From: an uncultured Clostridia bacterium
GTDB lineage: Bacteria > Bacillota > Clostridia > Oscillospirales > Ruminococcaceae
Direction: 5' to 3'
Assembly (NCBI GenBank): GCA_945910815.1
Contig: CAMDZD010000015.1
Location: 1-48,787 of the forward strand
DNA: 48,787 bases
The notes under the pieces were generated by a model, which was not told where the DNA came from, ran no database searches, and saw only the letters and a list, made by a program, of their open reading frames with translations. Shown piece after piece: positions 9,397 through 17,894 of the stretch (positions are counted from its first letter, which is position 1; the number at the start of each line of letters is the position of its first letter). The position numbers were made by a program, and so were the translations under genes.

Positions 9397-9619
9397 AAAA
9401 CGTAATTTTCAACTTTAGATTTTCTTTCAGAGATTCGGCAGATACTTCCGATAATTCCGGAATAACGTCCTCAAGTTTCTGAACTGCACTCATCTTAAAT
9501 GTACAATCCGTAAACTTCTGAAACATTTGTATCGCAGAATAATCCGCCTGATGATATTCCGTTCTGAAATGTAAAATTTCCGTGAATTTTAAACGCTTTC
9601 GGTTAAAAAAACCTGATTT
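9395..9619 (-). pseudogene. Unknown C-terminal gene fragment
   Basis: About 74 codons run without a stop on the minus strand and end in TAA. They encode a plausible helical tail (F-T-E-I-L-H-F-R near its start, L-E-D-V-I-P-E-L later). There is no start codon with a ribosome site. Together with a plus-strand scrap at 9631-9759 (Y-F-G-V-D-I-D, then I-F-G-E-F) it shows that the 9.4-9.8 kb stretch consists of decayed genes. No family is recognised. Confidence 0.3.
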
Positions 9620-9796
9620 TCAGCCTGTTATTTTCAAAAAAATATCTGAGCGGTTCGGGATATTTCGGAGTCGATATTGACGACAGACAGGACATTCTCA
9701 AGCAGTATCTTGACGGAGACGAAAACAATATTTTCGGAGAATTTTCCAATCAGTGCTAATTTCTTCAAAGGTATTACTGTTAATTAATTTATAATA

Positions 9797-9923
9797 TGGA
9801 GGGTATGGAGGGTTTGGAGGGTTTTCTATATATTATCGCGAAAAAAATTTGAAATCCTTATATCATATATAAAATATATAAAGCTCTTTGGAATACCCTC
9901 CATACCCTCCATAACCCTCCATA
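9797..9923. repeat. Facing triple repeats of TATGGAGGG
   Basis: Three near-identical units of the type TATGGAGGG run head to tail at 9797-9822. Three inverse units (CCCTCCATA) lie at 9896-9923, with about 70 AT-rich bases between. The arrangement is iteron-like or operator-like and lies in the phage-derived remnant region. It could be a replication-origin or repressor site of the lost element; the role is inference. Confidence 0.6.
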
Positions 9924-9989
9924 AAAAAGGAAGTGAAAAATATTGTCTAATGCTAAGCGTTGCAAGCGACATTACGAAAATGAAAGAAC

Positions 9990-10100
9990 TGCATAAGGCG
10001 TGACCCTGCCGGAAACATCAAGCCGGACAAAGAAAAATCCACAGAGAAAATTGACGGTGCCGTTGCTATGATTATGGCTCTTGACCGTGCAATCCTCTGA
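9990..10100 (+). pseudogene. Phage large terminase, C-terminal scrap
   Basis: The last 30 or so codons match the conserved end of clostridial prophage terminase large subunits: D-P-A-G-N-I-K-P-D-K, S-T-E-K-I-D-G and I-M-A-L-D-R-A-I. No upstream part is present here. The N-terminal part lies more than 3 kb downstream at 13230, so the gene has been broken and its parts reordered. Confidence 0.65.
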
Positions 10101-10308
10101 TTGGCTTCAGTCATAGAAACGATTGTGTTTATATTATATCACAAAGTCAGGATAAATTCAACCGCTTGCAAAGGGTGAAATCTCGCAGGAAAAAGATGAG
10201 TTTTCAGAAAGTGAAGCTGCCGAGGCTATGAATTATATGGCAATGGCTGGCTGAAAAACAAATGATATTGTTTTCCTTGACCGATATGAAGTATAATACA
10301 GTATTTTC

Positions 10309-10745
10309 TTGATGATATGGAAATCAATTTCACTCCGAAAAATCAGTATAAACGGATATTCAACGCAACATCTGAGTGTCTTTTTCGTCGCTGAATCAGG
10401 AGAACACAACTTTAAAGCAGTCATTGATTCAGACATTGCCGAACAGGTTCAAGGACGAATTATCGGGCAGAATATACCGATGGTAAAAATACTTTGTCCG
10501 TCAGAGAATTTTCATTGTTTTGAAAGCGAAAATGTATATAGAATCGGTTCTGTTGGTGTAGGCAGGATTTACTGCGGAGCAAGAGCGGCTTTGCGTATCA
10601 GTCAGAGCAATCTGCAAAAGCTGATTGACTGGTGTCCCGATATAATTAATTGGGAGATATATTTCTCAGTGCATCTCAGAGCGAAACACAGGGACTGACC
10701 TATATTGAAGCACTGGCAAGTGGGTTTACCTGCTGGTTCATTAAT
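10309..10745 (+). pseudogene. Family 4 glycosyltransferase remnant
   Basis: The first part contains G-A-R-A-A-L-R-I-S followed by L-I-D-W-C-P-D-I-I, the pattern of the N-terminal half of GT4 diglucosyldiacylglycerol synthase-like enzymes. After a frame change near 10650 it continues as D-I-F-L-S-A-S, then S-E-T-Q-G-L-T-Y-I-E-A-L-A-S-G, the donor-binding region of the C-terminal half. The middle of the enzyme is deleted and the end is lost, so it cannot be active. Confidence 0.6.
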
Positions 10746-11133
10746 TCCGGATTTATCGCCGATGCAATTTGTACACCGCCACTTTTATGCAAAATCCGGG
10801 AAATATGTACAAAAAAAGCTGGAACAATTATCAGGAAAGAATTCTTTATTTACGCTGCTTGTATATGGTGAAATGGCACATTATGTCAGTGACTTTTGCT
10901 GTTCTGTACATTTCGGCGGGTCTATCGGGAATATTCGTGAGCATATTCAATATGAACGTGAATTAAATCGTTATGCTCTGGAAAAGTACGATTTGCTTAA
11001 AGCGGAATGCGAAAGTCGGAGAGAGCAGCAGGATCTGACATCTGTTCTGAATTGTTATTGTCACAGTCAGAAATTTGAGCTTCATACTGATCTGAGTTTT
11101 GCAGTAAAAGCGTGCGTTGATGTCTGCATGTAA
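10740..11133 (+). pseudogene. Zinc-dependent phospholipase C-like remnant
   Basis: About 125 codons resemble the C-terminal part of clostridial zinc-dependent phospholipase C family proteins. Examples are G-E-M-A-H-Y-V-S-D-F, with the metal-binding His and Asp, then G-N-I-R-E-H-I-Q-Y-E, H-S-Q-K-F and L-H-T-D-L-S-F-A-V-K-A. The N-terminus is fused to the glycosyltransferase scrap and has no proper start. Family assignment is from remembered motifs. Confidence 0.5.
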
Positions 11134-11229
11134 GGACTACCCCTTGAAAATAAGGTAAAAACAATGTCAGAGGAATACGGTGTTGATTACTTTGAATCAA
11201 TCGGCTGTTTCGTAATTCTTGATAATGAT
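11134..11229 (+). pseudogene. Short fragment of a mobile-element protein
   Basis: In the same frame directly after the phospholipase scrap, about 30 codons (L-E-N-K-V-K-T-M-S-E-E-Y-G-V-D) resemble the tail of DUF3849-like or LPD-like proteins found in clostridial conjugative elements and phages. It ends at the left boundary of the IS630 copy. The assignment is weak. Confidence 0.25.
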
Positions 11230-11230
11230 A

Positions 11231-12197
11231 GTGAACGCATAAAATAATTTGATTTTGACAAACAGATTCATAAGTGATATACTTTATAAAGAGGTGTTGA
11301 AAAATGAATTTTCATAAGTATATAAATAATCCTGAATCACAGCTTAAAGAAGGTAGGAAGACCTTCCAGACTTAACGATGAGCAAAAAGCGGCTATAGAT
11401 TTGGCGTTGCAATCAAATCCAGATGATTATGGATTTAAAATATGGAATGGTTCTTCATTATCTGAATACATAAAGAACATCTTTAATATAAGTCTTGGTG
11501 TTAGAAGCTGTCAGAAACTTTTTCATGAACTCGGATTTTCTCGTATACGTCCTCAAACATTTCCGAGCAAAGGATATGAGGAAATTGAGGAACGAAAAGA
11601 GTTTAAAAAAAACAGAGACAATCAAAGTTAACGATATATTGATTCCGGTTTACCAGGATGAAGTACATTTTCAGCTTCAAACTACTGTGACTGTTGGTTG
11701 GTTCAAAAAAGGCAGCAATCCGAAAGTTAAGTCTTTTCCCGGACGTTTCAAAGCATCCTATAGTGGTTTTGTTATACCTGAAACAGGAGAACTTTTTACA
11801 GCGAAACCAGGTATTTTCAATTACGAAACAACAATTGAATCTGTTCGTGAATTCCTTGAGGCACATCCAGTTCCTGAAGGAAAGAAATATGCAATAATTA
11901 TGGATAATGCACCATGGCATAAAAAAGCTATCAGATTAATTGCAGATGATGAACTACCTGAGTATTCAGATATTCGTGAAAAAGTAGAATTCATCAAGCT
12001 ACCGCCATATTCTCCTGATTTTAATCCAATTGAACAGGTGTGGAGAATAACCCGAAGGGAAAATACTCATAATGTATTTTTTCCAGATTTGAAAACTTTA
12101 ACAGATACTGTTGACTCTGCTTTTGAGAAGTGGGCTAAACCTAACTCTCAATTGGCTGCACTTTGCTCTTTTAAATAAAATTCTTTTTTGCGTTCAC
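11231..12197 (+). mobile_element. IS630-family insertion sequence, internally deleted
   Basis: The ends are inverted repeats beginning GTGAACGCA (11231-11239) and TGCGTTCAC (12189-12197). Each is flanked by TA (11229-11230 and 12198-12199), the target dinucleotide duplicated by IS630 elements. It has its own promoter (TTGACA at 11255, TATACT at 11278, 17-base spacer). The element interrupts remnant sequence: the methyltransferase scrap starts exactly at its right edge. Confidence 0.85.
11304..12178 (+). pseudogene. IS630 transposase, N-terminal deletion plus frame changes
   Basis: The catalytic core is recognisable: Y-Q-D-E-V-H-F (first Asp), I-I-M-D-N-A-P-W-H (second Asp) and Y-S-P-D-F-N-P-I-E-Q-V-W (catalytic Glu). 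The reading starts at 11304 with about 17 plausible N-terminal codons. Most of the helix-turn-helix region is then missing, and the frame changes near 11350 to G-R-P-S-R-L-N. A second change lies at a run of eight A's (about 11605-11612), where loss of one A restores the frame. That second shift may be a programmed slippage site, but the lost N-terminus makes this copy unlikely to be active. Confidence 0.75.
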
Positions 12198-12201
12198 TAT
12201 A

Positions 12202-12789
12202 GTTAATCTTGAAAGTACATCGGGAAAAATCAGAAACGATGACCTTGACGACAAAAAAGGCTATGAGTTTCTGAAATCAGCCTTTGAACATTTCAGGGAT
12301 TCAATGTCAAAAGATGCAAGCATTTATGTATTTTATGCGACTTCAAAAGCCCGTATATTCCACGATGCCTATGAAGATGCAGGCTTTAAAGTCGGTGCAG
12401 GTCTTGTATGGAAAAAAGACCGCCTTGTTCTCACACGAACCGACTGGAAATATATTCACGAACCGATTATATGGGGCTGGAGAAAAGACGGTAAGCATAT
12501 ATGGTACGGCGACCAGAAACAGAAAACTGTATTTGAATTTGACCGTATCAAAAATTCAAAAGAGGACGGTTGCGGATATCCGTCAAGTAAGCCCGTTCCT
12601 CTTATTGCCTATCTGATTTCACAATGCACACAGACAAACGGAACTGTTCTTGACGGATTTCTCGGAAGTGCTTCTGCTTTGATAGCCTGCGAACAGCTGA
12701 ACCGTATGGTTGGCGAGGAATTTGCAACGGCAAGAGCATTTCTTACAAAAAACCTTGACGGAGATGCAGCATTCAGATTCGGAAGATAA
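12202..12789 (+). pseudogene. DNA methyltransferase remnant (phage type)
   Basis: The reading frame begins just after the IS630 right end and matches prophage DNA modification methylases downstream of their DPPY motif: S-G-K-I-R-N-D-D, Y-V-F-Y-A-T, W-K-H/I-H-E-P-I-I-W-G-W, then V-L-D-G-F-L-G-S-A-S-A-L-I-A-C-E-Q. The DPPY part should precede the insertion but is not found to its left. The end is also abnormal. Two small hairpins follow at 12791-12809 and 12819-12834. Confidence 0.65.
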
Positions 12790-12996
12790 CACAGGAGACA
12801 GCCTCCTGTCATCTTTCTGACCGCTACGGCGGTCTTAAGGTGGTAGAAGGGTATTTCCTTAAAAGTATATTACACAATTTATTGCTGATTCAGGGATATT
12901 TATTCTGTTATTTCAGACACTTGATATAAGTCAGACTATGCGGTAATATGTATACAGCAAAAACATATAAAAAAACGCTTTCAGGAGGAAATCGAA

Positions 12997-13197
12997 ATGA
13001 AATCAGATGAAAATACAAAACAAAGAGTATGCCCTCTTTGTAAAAAAAAATACACCGGAATACCAGCAATTTCAAGAACGGATAATTCAACAGGAATATG
13101 TTCCGATTGCGGTACAAGACAGGCTCTCGAATCTCTCGGAGTTACGGCAGAGGAACAGGAAAAAATCATAGGAATTATTCACAGCCACGCTGAATAA
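12997..13197 (+). CDS. Small zinc-ribbon phage protein
   Basis: This 66-residue protein has C-x-x-C near its start (C-P-L-C-K) and C-x-x-C in the middle (C-S-D-C-G), a four-Cys zinc site. Similar short proteins sit just upstream of the terminase genes in many Firmicutes prophages. A strong AGGAGG lies upstream of the ATG. The gene appears intact, unlike its neighbours. Function is unknown; a transcription or packaging role is only a guess. Confidence 0.65.
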   Translation: MKSDENTKQRVCPLCKKKYTGIPAISRTDNSTGICSDCGTRQALESLGVTAEEQEKIIGIIHSHAE

Positions 13198-13229
13198 TCA
13201 ACGAATACTGAACAAAAAGAGGTGAAACA

Positions 13230-13522
13230 ATGAAATACAAGCCTACAAGATTTATGGCGGAGGATTCAGGATATGATGAAAAGCTTGCGGATTATGCCGT
13301 ATCGTTTATTCAATGCCTTTCGCATACAAAAGGAACCTGGGCGGGAAAGAAATTTGAGTTACTGGACTGGCAGGAACAGATAATCCGTGACCTTTTCGGA
13401 ATCATAAAGCCGAACGGATACAGGCAATTCAATACAGGTGCTTTCTGCGGAGGCTTACTCAAAGCACGGATTCAACATTCACGGAGTTATTTTCGATGAA
13501 CTTCACACACAGTCGTAACCAA
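13230..13522 (+). pseudogene. Phage large terminase, N-terminal part with internal deletion
   Basis: The start is normal (GAGGTG site), and the first 70 codons match terminase large subunits: H-T-K-G-T-W-A-G-K, F-E-L-L-D-W-Q-E-Q-I-I-R-D-L-F-G and Y-R-Q-F-N-T. The Walker region that should follow is missing. In a shifted frame from about 13442 the sequence jumps to the later segment A-Y-S-K-H-G-F-N-I-H-G-V, then F-D-E-L-H-T-Q. It stops at the left repeat of the recombinase block, which seems to have been inserted here. Confidence 0.7.
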
Positions 13523-13525
13523 CTT
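13515..13525 (+). repeat. Left 11-bp direct repeat flanking the recombinase block (candidate att site)
   Basis: GTAACCAACTT occurs here, directly after the terminase remnant, and again in the same orientation at 19510-19520, upstream of the outermost recombinase gene. An 11-base exact repeat on both sides of a recombinase cluster is what an attachment core or a site-specific insertion would leave. Confidence 0.5.
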
Positions 13526-13538
13526 AGGGAACCGTTTC

Positions 13539-15149
13539 TCAAATAAAATTTATGATGCCGACACCCCAAAAGAATACAGAAATCTTATTATCCCGCAGTT
13601 CAAACGAGATTTTTTTATTTTCTGCACTAACCTGACCGACCTCAATCTTTTCAATGAAATCTGTCAGAACTTCGGGAGTGAGTTCCCATACGGCATCATA
13701 TTTTCTGATTGCTGAATAAAGAAGCTGGATTTTTTCATTCGCTTCATTTTCTCTGCTTAACTTTGTGATGAAGTCAATAATCAGCTTGTTGAGCTGTTCC
13801 TTTTCCTCGTCATACGTTTTTTTCAAACTCGCAAATAACGAACCGTCAATTTCGCCTCTGACTTTAGCTTCAAACAATCCTTGAATATACTTGTCAATCT
13901 CAGCTGTACGAGTTTGTGCTTTTTTAAGTTCTTCTTCCATTACCGCTTTACTGCCGTCAGCTTGCTGAATAAGCAGCTTCTGGATGTTCTGCTTAAACTC
14001 TTTAGGACTGCTCTTTGCATAGTTAAGAACATTCTGGATTTTTGCCAATACCTGTGCTTGCAGATACATCTCCGGAACTCCGTGAAAACAGCAGCCCTTA
14101 CTTTTGCGATAAGCTGAACATTCATAAGCAGGAAGCGACCTGTGTCCTTTTAAATAGCATTGTCTGCCGTGCATCCTGCTATGGCAATCCATACAATAGA
14201 GATAGTCAGCAAATAGGTAGCTGTATACATTTCTTTTGTGCCTGATTTCCTTTGAAATTTTGTCTTGCACTCTCTGAAATGTTTCTCTGTCAATGATTGC
14301 AGGATGCGTATTCGGGAAAATCCTTATCTTTTCATCGCTGTTATGAATGACTTTCTTATTCTTATAAGACGTGATTTCTGTACGGAAATTCACTGTATCA
14401 CCGATGTATTCACGATGTTGCAGAATATCCCTTATTACAGATGCACTCCATACACACAAATCCTCAGCTTCAACCTTAATGCCTTTTGACAGCCGTCTGT
14501 GATAAGTCGGTCTTGGTACTCCCTCTGCTTTGAGAATTTTAGCAATTTGGTACATACCAAAAGATTGGTTGAGGTACAAATCAAAGATTTTGCGAACAAC
14601 CTCAGCAGCCAGTTCATCCATCAGCCAAGTTTGCTTATCTTCAGGTGTGTTATAATAACCATAAGGAAGTTTTGACGAGATAGACTGTCCGCTGTTGCCT
14701 TTCTGACGTATCATAGAACGAACTTTCTTAGAAATATCTCTGCTGTACCATTCATTCATCAGGTTGTTTATCGGCAGTAAATCGTTCATTCCCTTAGCCG
14801 AATCCACATTATCGCTTATTGCAATAAAGCGGACATTGTGCTTTGGAAACTCCATTTCCACATACTGACCTACCATAAGGTAATTTCTTCCCAGACGGCT
14901 CATATCCTTGACAATAACCGTCCCGACCAGTCCTTTTTTAATGTCACTCAACATACGCTGAAAATCAGGACGATTGAAATTTGTGCCTGCATATCCATCA
15001 TCAGCGTAGTAAGAAAGGTTGGTAAAGCCGTTTGCTTCCGCATAGCTTCTGAGCAGCGACTTCTGATGTTCAATACTGCCACTCTCTGCATCAATTCCGT
15101 CATCATAAGAAAATCTGACGTATAAGGCAGTAATTTTTCCTGTCTGCAT
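13539..15149 (-). CDS. Large serine recombinase A
   Basis: This 536-residue site-specific recombinase is expected to cut and rejoin DNA through a phosphoserine link. The catalytic domain starts with Y-V-R-F-S and nucleophile Ser14. It contains D-G-Y-A-G-T-N-F-N-R-P and the Arg-bearing K-D-M-S-R-L-G-R-N. A recombinase domain follows (about 165-270), then a zinc-ribbon (C-M-D-C, with a later Cys pair) near residues 315-365 and a coiled-coil (about 385-455). A ribosome site GGAGGAAAC precedes the ATG. Its own minus-strand promoter is TTGCAC (15215-15220) and TATAAT (15192-15197) with a 17-base spacer. All key residues are present. Confidence 0.9.
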   Translation of the reverse strand: MQTGKITALYVRFSYDDGIDAESGSIEHQKSLLRSYAEANGFTNLSYYADDGYAGTNFNRPDFQRMLSDIKKGLVGTVIVKDMSRLGRNYLMVGQYVEMEFPKHNVRFIAISDNVDSAKGMNDLLPINNLMNEWYSRDISKKVRSMIRQKGNSGQSISSKLPYGYYNTPEDKQTWLMDELAAEVVRKIFDLYLNQSFGMYQIAKILKAEGVPRPTYHRRLSKGIKVEAEDLCVWSASVIRDILQHREYIGDTVNFRTEITSYKNKKVIHNSDEKIRIFPNTHPAIIDRETFQRVQDKISKEIRHKRNVYSYLFADYLYCMDCHSRMHGRQCYLKGHRSLPAYECSAYRKSKGCCFHGVPEMYLQAQVLAKIQNVLNYAKSSPKEFKQNIQKLLIQQADGSKAVMEEELKKAQTRTAEIDKYIQGLFEAKVRGEIDGSLFASLKKTYDEEKEQLNKLIIDFITKLSRENEANEKIQLLYSAIRKYDAVWELTPEVLTDFIEKIEVGQVSAENKKISFELRDNKISVFFWGVGIINFI

Positions 15150-15191
15150 AAATGTTTCCTCCTATACCGACAGGCTTAATTTGCTGCTTTA

Positions 15192-15272
15192 ATTATAGCA
15201 CATAAAGAGTCTGAGTGCAACAATAAACTTCATATTGTCGCCTAATCGTCGCTATTTGTAACCGAATTGCAG
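15192..15272 (-). promoter_or_regulatory. Promoter and upstream motif of recombinase A
   Basis: On the minus strand, -35 TTGCAC (15215-15220) and -10 TATAAT (15192-15197) are 17 bases apart. Thirteen bases upstream of -35 lies ATTGTCGCC (plus strand, 15234-15242), then TCGTCGC (15246-15252) and GTAACCGAATT (15258-15268). The same motifs occur upstream of recombinase B at the same distance, so they are likely binding sites for a shared regulator or for the recombinases. Confidence 0.55.
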
Positions 15273-15294
15273 CAATCAGAATAAAATGCGTTCT

Positions 15295-15681
15295 TCATAT
15301 TCTGTTTTCAAGATACCCTTTGTTCAGTTCATCATAGGCGATAATACGCAGAAAATCAAGATACTTCTTGATTTTTCTTGCCATTACCTGTCTTGAAATC
15401 CCGTTTGCTTTGGCAAATGATGTAACTGAACTATAACTGCCAAAATAAAAATTCATTAAAAGAGTATATCCTTTGGGATTTGATACCTTCATTCTTGCAA
15501 GGGCGTTCCACAAAGCAATACGCTGTATGTCTGGCTGTACTTCTGCAATCAGAAGATTGTCGTAATACGGCACTGTATGATAATGCTCACGGGCGTTGAC
15601 ATAACGCTGATGACGAATCATCTTAGCAAGTTCAGGTTCTGTTCCTATGGGGATAAAGTACTCCGGATTATGCCTGTACAT
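15295..15681 (-). CDS. Sigma-70 region 4-like helix-turn-helix protein
   Basis: This 128-residue protein has an N-terminal part of unknown fold and a C-terminal helix-turn-helix (about residues 85-120, S-V-T-S-F-A-K-A-N-G-I-S-R-Q-V) like sigma region 4 or small phage regulators. It starts with GGAGGGATCTG before the ATG and has its own promoter (TTGCAA at 15750-15755, TAGAAT at 15727-15732, 17-base spacer). Its position between recombinases suggests that it regulates them. DNA binding is inferred from the motif only. Confidence 0.6.
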   Translation of the reverse strand: MYRHNPEYFIPIGTEPELAKMIRHQRYVNAREHYHTVPYYDNLLIAEVQPDIQRIALWNALARMKVSNPKGYTLLMNFYFGSYSSVTSFAKANGISRQVMARKIKKYLDFLRIIAYDELNKGYLENRI

Positions 15682-15726
15682 CAGATCCCTCCGTCTGTTA
15701 CAGACAGGCTTTTATTTGACAATTTC

Positions 15727-15755
15727 ATTCTATCACAAAAAAAAAAATTTTGCAA
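15727..15755 (-). promoter_or_regulatory. Promoter of the helix-turn-helix gene
   Basis: On the minus strand, TTGCAA (15750-15755) and TAGAAT (15727-15732) are separated by 17 bases that include a run of eleven T's. Confidence 0.55.
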
Positions 15756-15823
15756 GAGAGCCGATTTTTGCGGTTCCCCAATTTAAAATAAATCGTATCA
15801 CAAACCTCTTTCGGGGAAACAAA

Positions 15824-15852
15824 AAAGGCTGTCAATCCTGCTGACAGCCTTT
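15824..15852 (-). terminator. Intrinsic terminator after recombinase B
   Basis: AAAGGCTGTCA (15824-15834) pairs with TGACAGCCTTT (15842-15852). On the minus strand it is followed by a run of T's, and it lies six bases after the recombinase B stop. It insulates recombinases B and C from the helix-turn-helix gene. Confidence 0.8.
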
Positions 15853-15857
15853 GAAAT

Positions 15858-17759
15858 TTATGAAAGTATATCTTTTCTTAGTTGCTTGTATGTTACTCCG
15901 AAGTTACCATGACAGAAAGTATAGAAAACATTTACACTTGCAAATCCTGTTTTCTTGAAAATCTCATTTGCTGACATACCTTGCTTTATATATTCGGCAA
16001 TCAGCTTTTTTCTGAGGTCAATGACAACCGTATTAAAGTTAGTGTTTTCTCTATGCAAACCCTCTTTCATAATGTTATAAGTTAAACCAAGCTCTTCATA
16101 AACTTCATGAGGAGGTTTGGTTACTATTTGATTTGCATAACGGCGAAGAAGTACAGCTTCGATTCTTTCACGGAATGTTTTATAGCTGACATCGACCAGT
16201 TCATCAATGAATCCGATTTCGTAAATTTGAAATTTCAGAGTTTGTCTGCCATAATTGACAGTTCCTTTTTTCTCATAAGCACCGACTATCACTTTTTCTA
16301 TGAGTTTATCGCATATTTCCTGCGTGATTTCAGAAAAATCAGTTTCTTTGATAAAAGTCAGAATTTCAAAAATCTTCGATGAGTTTCTTTTTCCTATTGC
16401 TAATTTTTCAGCAAGCATATTGACTTGATTTTGCAAATCGCTTTTCTCATCGCTGTATTGCTTACTGATAATCAGAAAGTCATTCTGAGATATTTCACCT
16501 TTGATTTTTGATTCAAAGAGTGCCTGTATGTAAGAATCAATTTCGATGATTCTCCGATTTAACGTATCAATTTCTTGCTGTATTCCCGAAAGTTCATAGA
16601 CACCGAGTTTTTCTTCTACCTCTCGTTGATTGGAATTAAGAAACTGCTGCAAAGCGGAAATTTGGTCTTTGAACATATTACGGAGTGTCATTTCACGAAC
16701 TAAATGTGATTTACACGTCTTAAACATGATATTTTTCTGACAATTATATGCAATGCCGTCATTTCCCTGAGATATTTGAATTGACATTCTGCCGCCGCAT
16801 TCGGAGCATCTGCATTTCCTTGTAAAAAACGTATTGTATTCATATTTTCTTGTATCAAATTTCTTTCTTAGTCTTGCCAGACGGACTTGTGCCTTCTCGA
16901 ACATTTCCCTCGGAATAATTGCTTCATGCGTATCACGGAATATGAGCCATTGGTCTTTGGAAATCCTCTCTATTTGCCTTGTTTTGAACGAAATCGTCCG
17001 TGATTTGAAGTTCACGGTATCACCGGCATATTCAACCATTCCAAGCATACGCTTCACAGTTGCAGCTGACCATGCGTAAATTCTTGTTGGGTCGCATCGC
17101 TTTGAACCGATATATGCCGATGTTGTAAGCACTCTATGTTTCCTGAGATAATTAGCAATCTGGTATTCGGTCATTTCTTCATTTACAAACTTATCAAAAA
17201 CCGTATAGACAATTCCTGCAACTTTTTCGTCAATGATCCATTTGTCTTTCATATCAGGTGCAACCTTATATCCATAAATCGGACGTGTTTTCAGTCTGCC
17301 ACCATTTAATCCCTTGTTTCGTTTGTAGGCAGTCACTTTTTTTGAAATATCGGCAGCATACATTTCAGCGAAGATACTCTCAAAAGCGAACAGGTCATTA
17401 TTTTCTTTTGTGGAATCGTAGTTATCAGTTACACCGATAACTTTTACATCATACATGGGAAGAACAAGTTCAACATACTGACCTACAAGAATATAGTTTC
17501 GTCCAAAACGGCTCATATCCTTAACAATAACCGTCCCAATCAGACCGTTTTCAATATCCTCAAGCATACGCTGAAAGTCGGGACGGTCAAAATTTGTTCC
17601 GCTGTAACCGTCGTCAGCGTAGTAACGCAGATTGGTATAGCCGTTATTTTCGGCATACTCTTTCAGCAGTTCACGCTGATGAGTAATACTTGCATTTTCT
17701 TCTTCCTGTCCGTCATCTCGTGAATATCGACAGTATAATGCTGTAATTTTCTCATACAT
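15858..17759 (-). CDS. Large serine recombinase B with C-terminal AraC-like helix-turn-helix
   Basis: This 633-residue recombinase is about 100 residues longer than its neighbours. The catalytic domain has nucleophile Ser13 in Y-C-R-Y-S-R-D-D, D-D-G-Y-S-G-T-N-F-D-R-P and K-D-M-S-R-F-G-R-N. The recombinase domain, zinc-ribbon (C-S-E-C-G near residue 320) and coiled-coil follow. The extra tail (about 520-633) ends in a pattern typical of the second AraC/XylS helix-turn-helix: N-E-I-F-K-K-T-G-F-A-S, F-Y-T-F and F-G-V-T-Y-K-Q-L-R. The ATG at 17759 with AAAGGAGG upstream is preferred to the TTG at 17765. Promoter: TTGAAA (17815-17820) and TATTCT (17792-17797), spacer 17. Confidence 0.88.
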   Translation of the reverse strand: MYEKITALYCRYSRDDGQEEENASITHQRELLKEYAENNGYTNLRYYADDGYSGTNFDRPDFQRMLEDIENGLIGTVIVKDMSRFGRNYILVGQYVELVLPMYDVKVIGVTDNYDSTKENNDLFAFESIFAEMYAADISKKVTAYKRNKGLNGGRLKTRPIYGYKVAPDMKDKWIIDEKVAGIVYTVFDKFVNEEMTEYQIANYLRKHRVLTTSAYIGSKRCDPTRIYAWSAATVKRMLGMVEYAGDTVNFKSRTISFKTRQIERISKDQWLIFRDTHEAIIPREMFEKAQVRLARLRKKFDTRKYEYNTFFTRKCRCSECGGRMSIQISQGNDGIAYNCQKNIMFKTCKSHLVREMTLRNMFKDQISALQQFLNSNQREVEEKLGVYELSGIQQEIDTLNRRIIEIDSYIQALFESKIKGEISQNDFLIISKQYSDEKSDLQNQVNMLAEKLAIGKRNSSKIFEILTFIKETDFSEITQEICDKLIEKVIVGAYEKKGTVNYGRQTLKFQIYEIGFIDELVDVSYKTFRERIEAVLLRRYANQIVTKPPHEVYEELGLTYNIMKEGLHRENTNFNTVVIDLRKKLIAEYIKQGMSANEIFKKTGFASVNVFYTFCHGNFGVTYKQLRKDILS

Positions 17760-17791
17760 AAACAAAATCCTCCTTTACACTATTCATTATT

Positions 17792-17893
17792 AGAATAGCG
17801 CAAAAGAGGACTTTTTTCAATATAGATTTGAACATTGTCGCCGAAGTTTTAACACATCGTCGCCGTTTCGTCGCACTTATAACCAAAGTGCAG
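17792..17893 (-). promoter_or_regulatory. Promoter and upstream motif of recombinase B
   Basis: On the minus strand, TTGAAA (17815-17820) and TATTCT (17792-17797) have a 17-base spacer. ATTGTCGCC (17834-17842) again begins 13 bases beyond -35, followed by TCGTCGC copies (17857-17864, 17868-17874) and ATAACCAAAGT (17879-17889). The layout copies that of recombinase A. Confidence 0.55.
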
Positions 17894-17894
17894 C

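Noticed and set aside
9797..9923. A CRISPR array.
   Set aside because: The repeats are nine bases long, directly adjacent and inverted between the two groups, without spacers.
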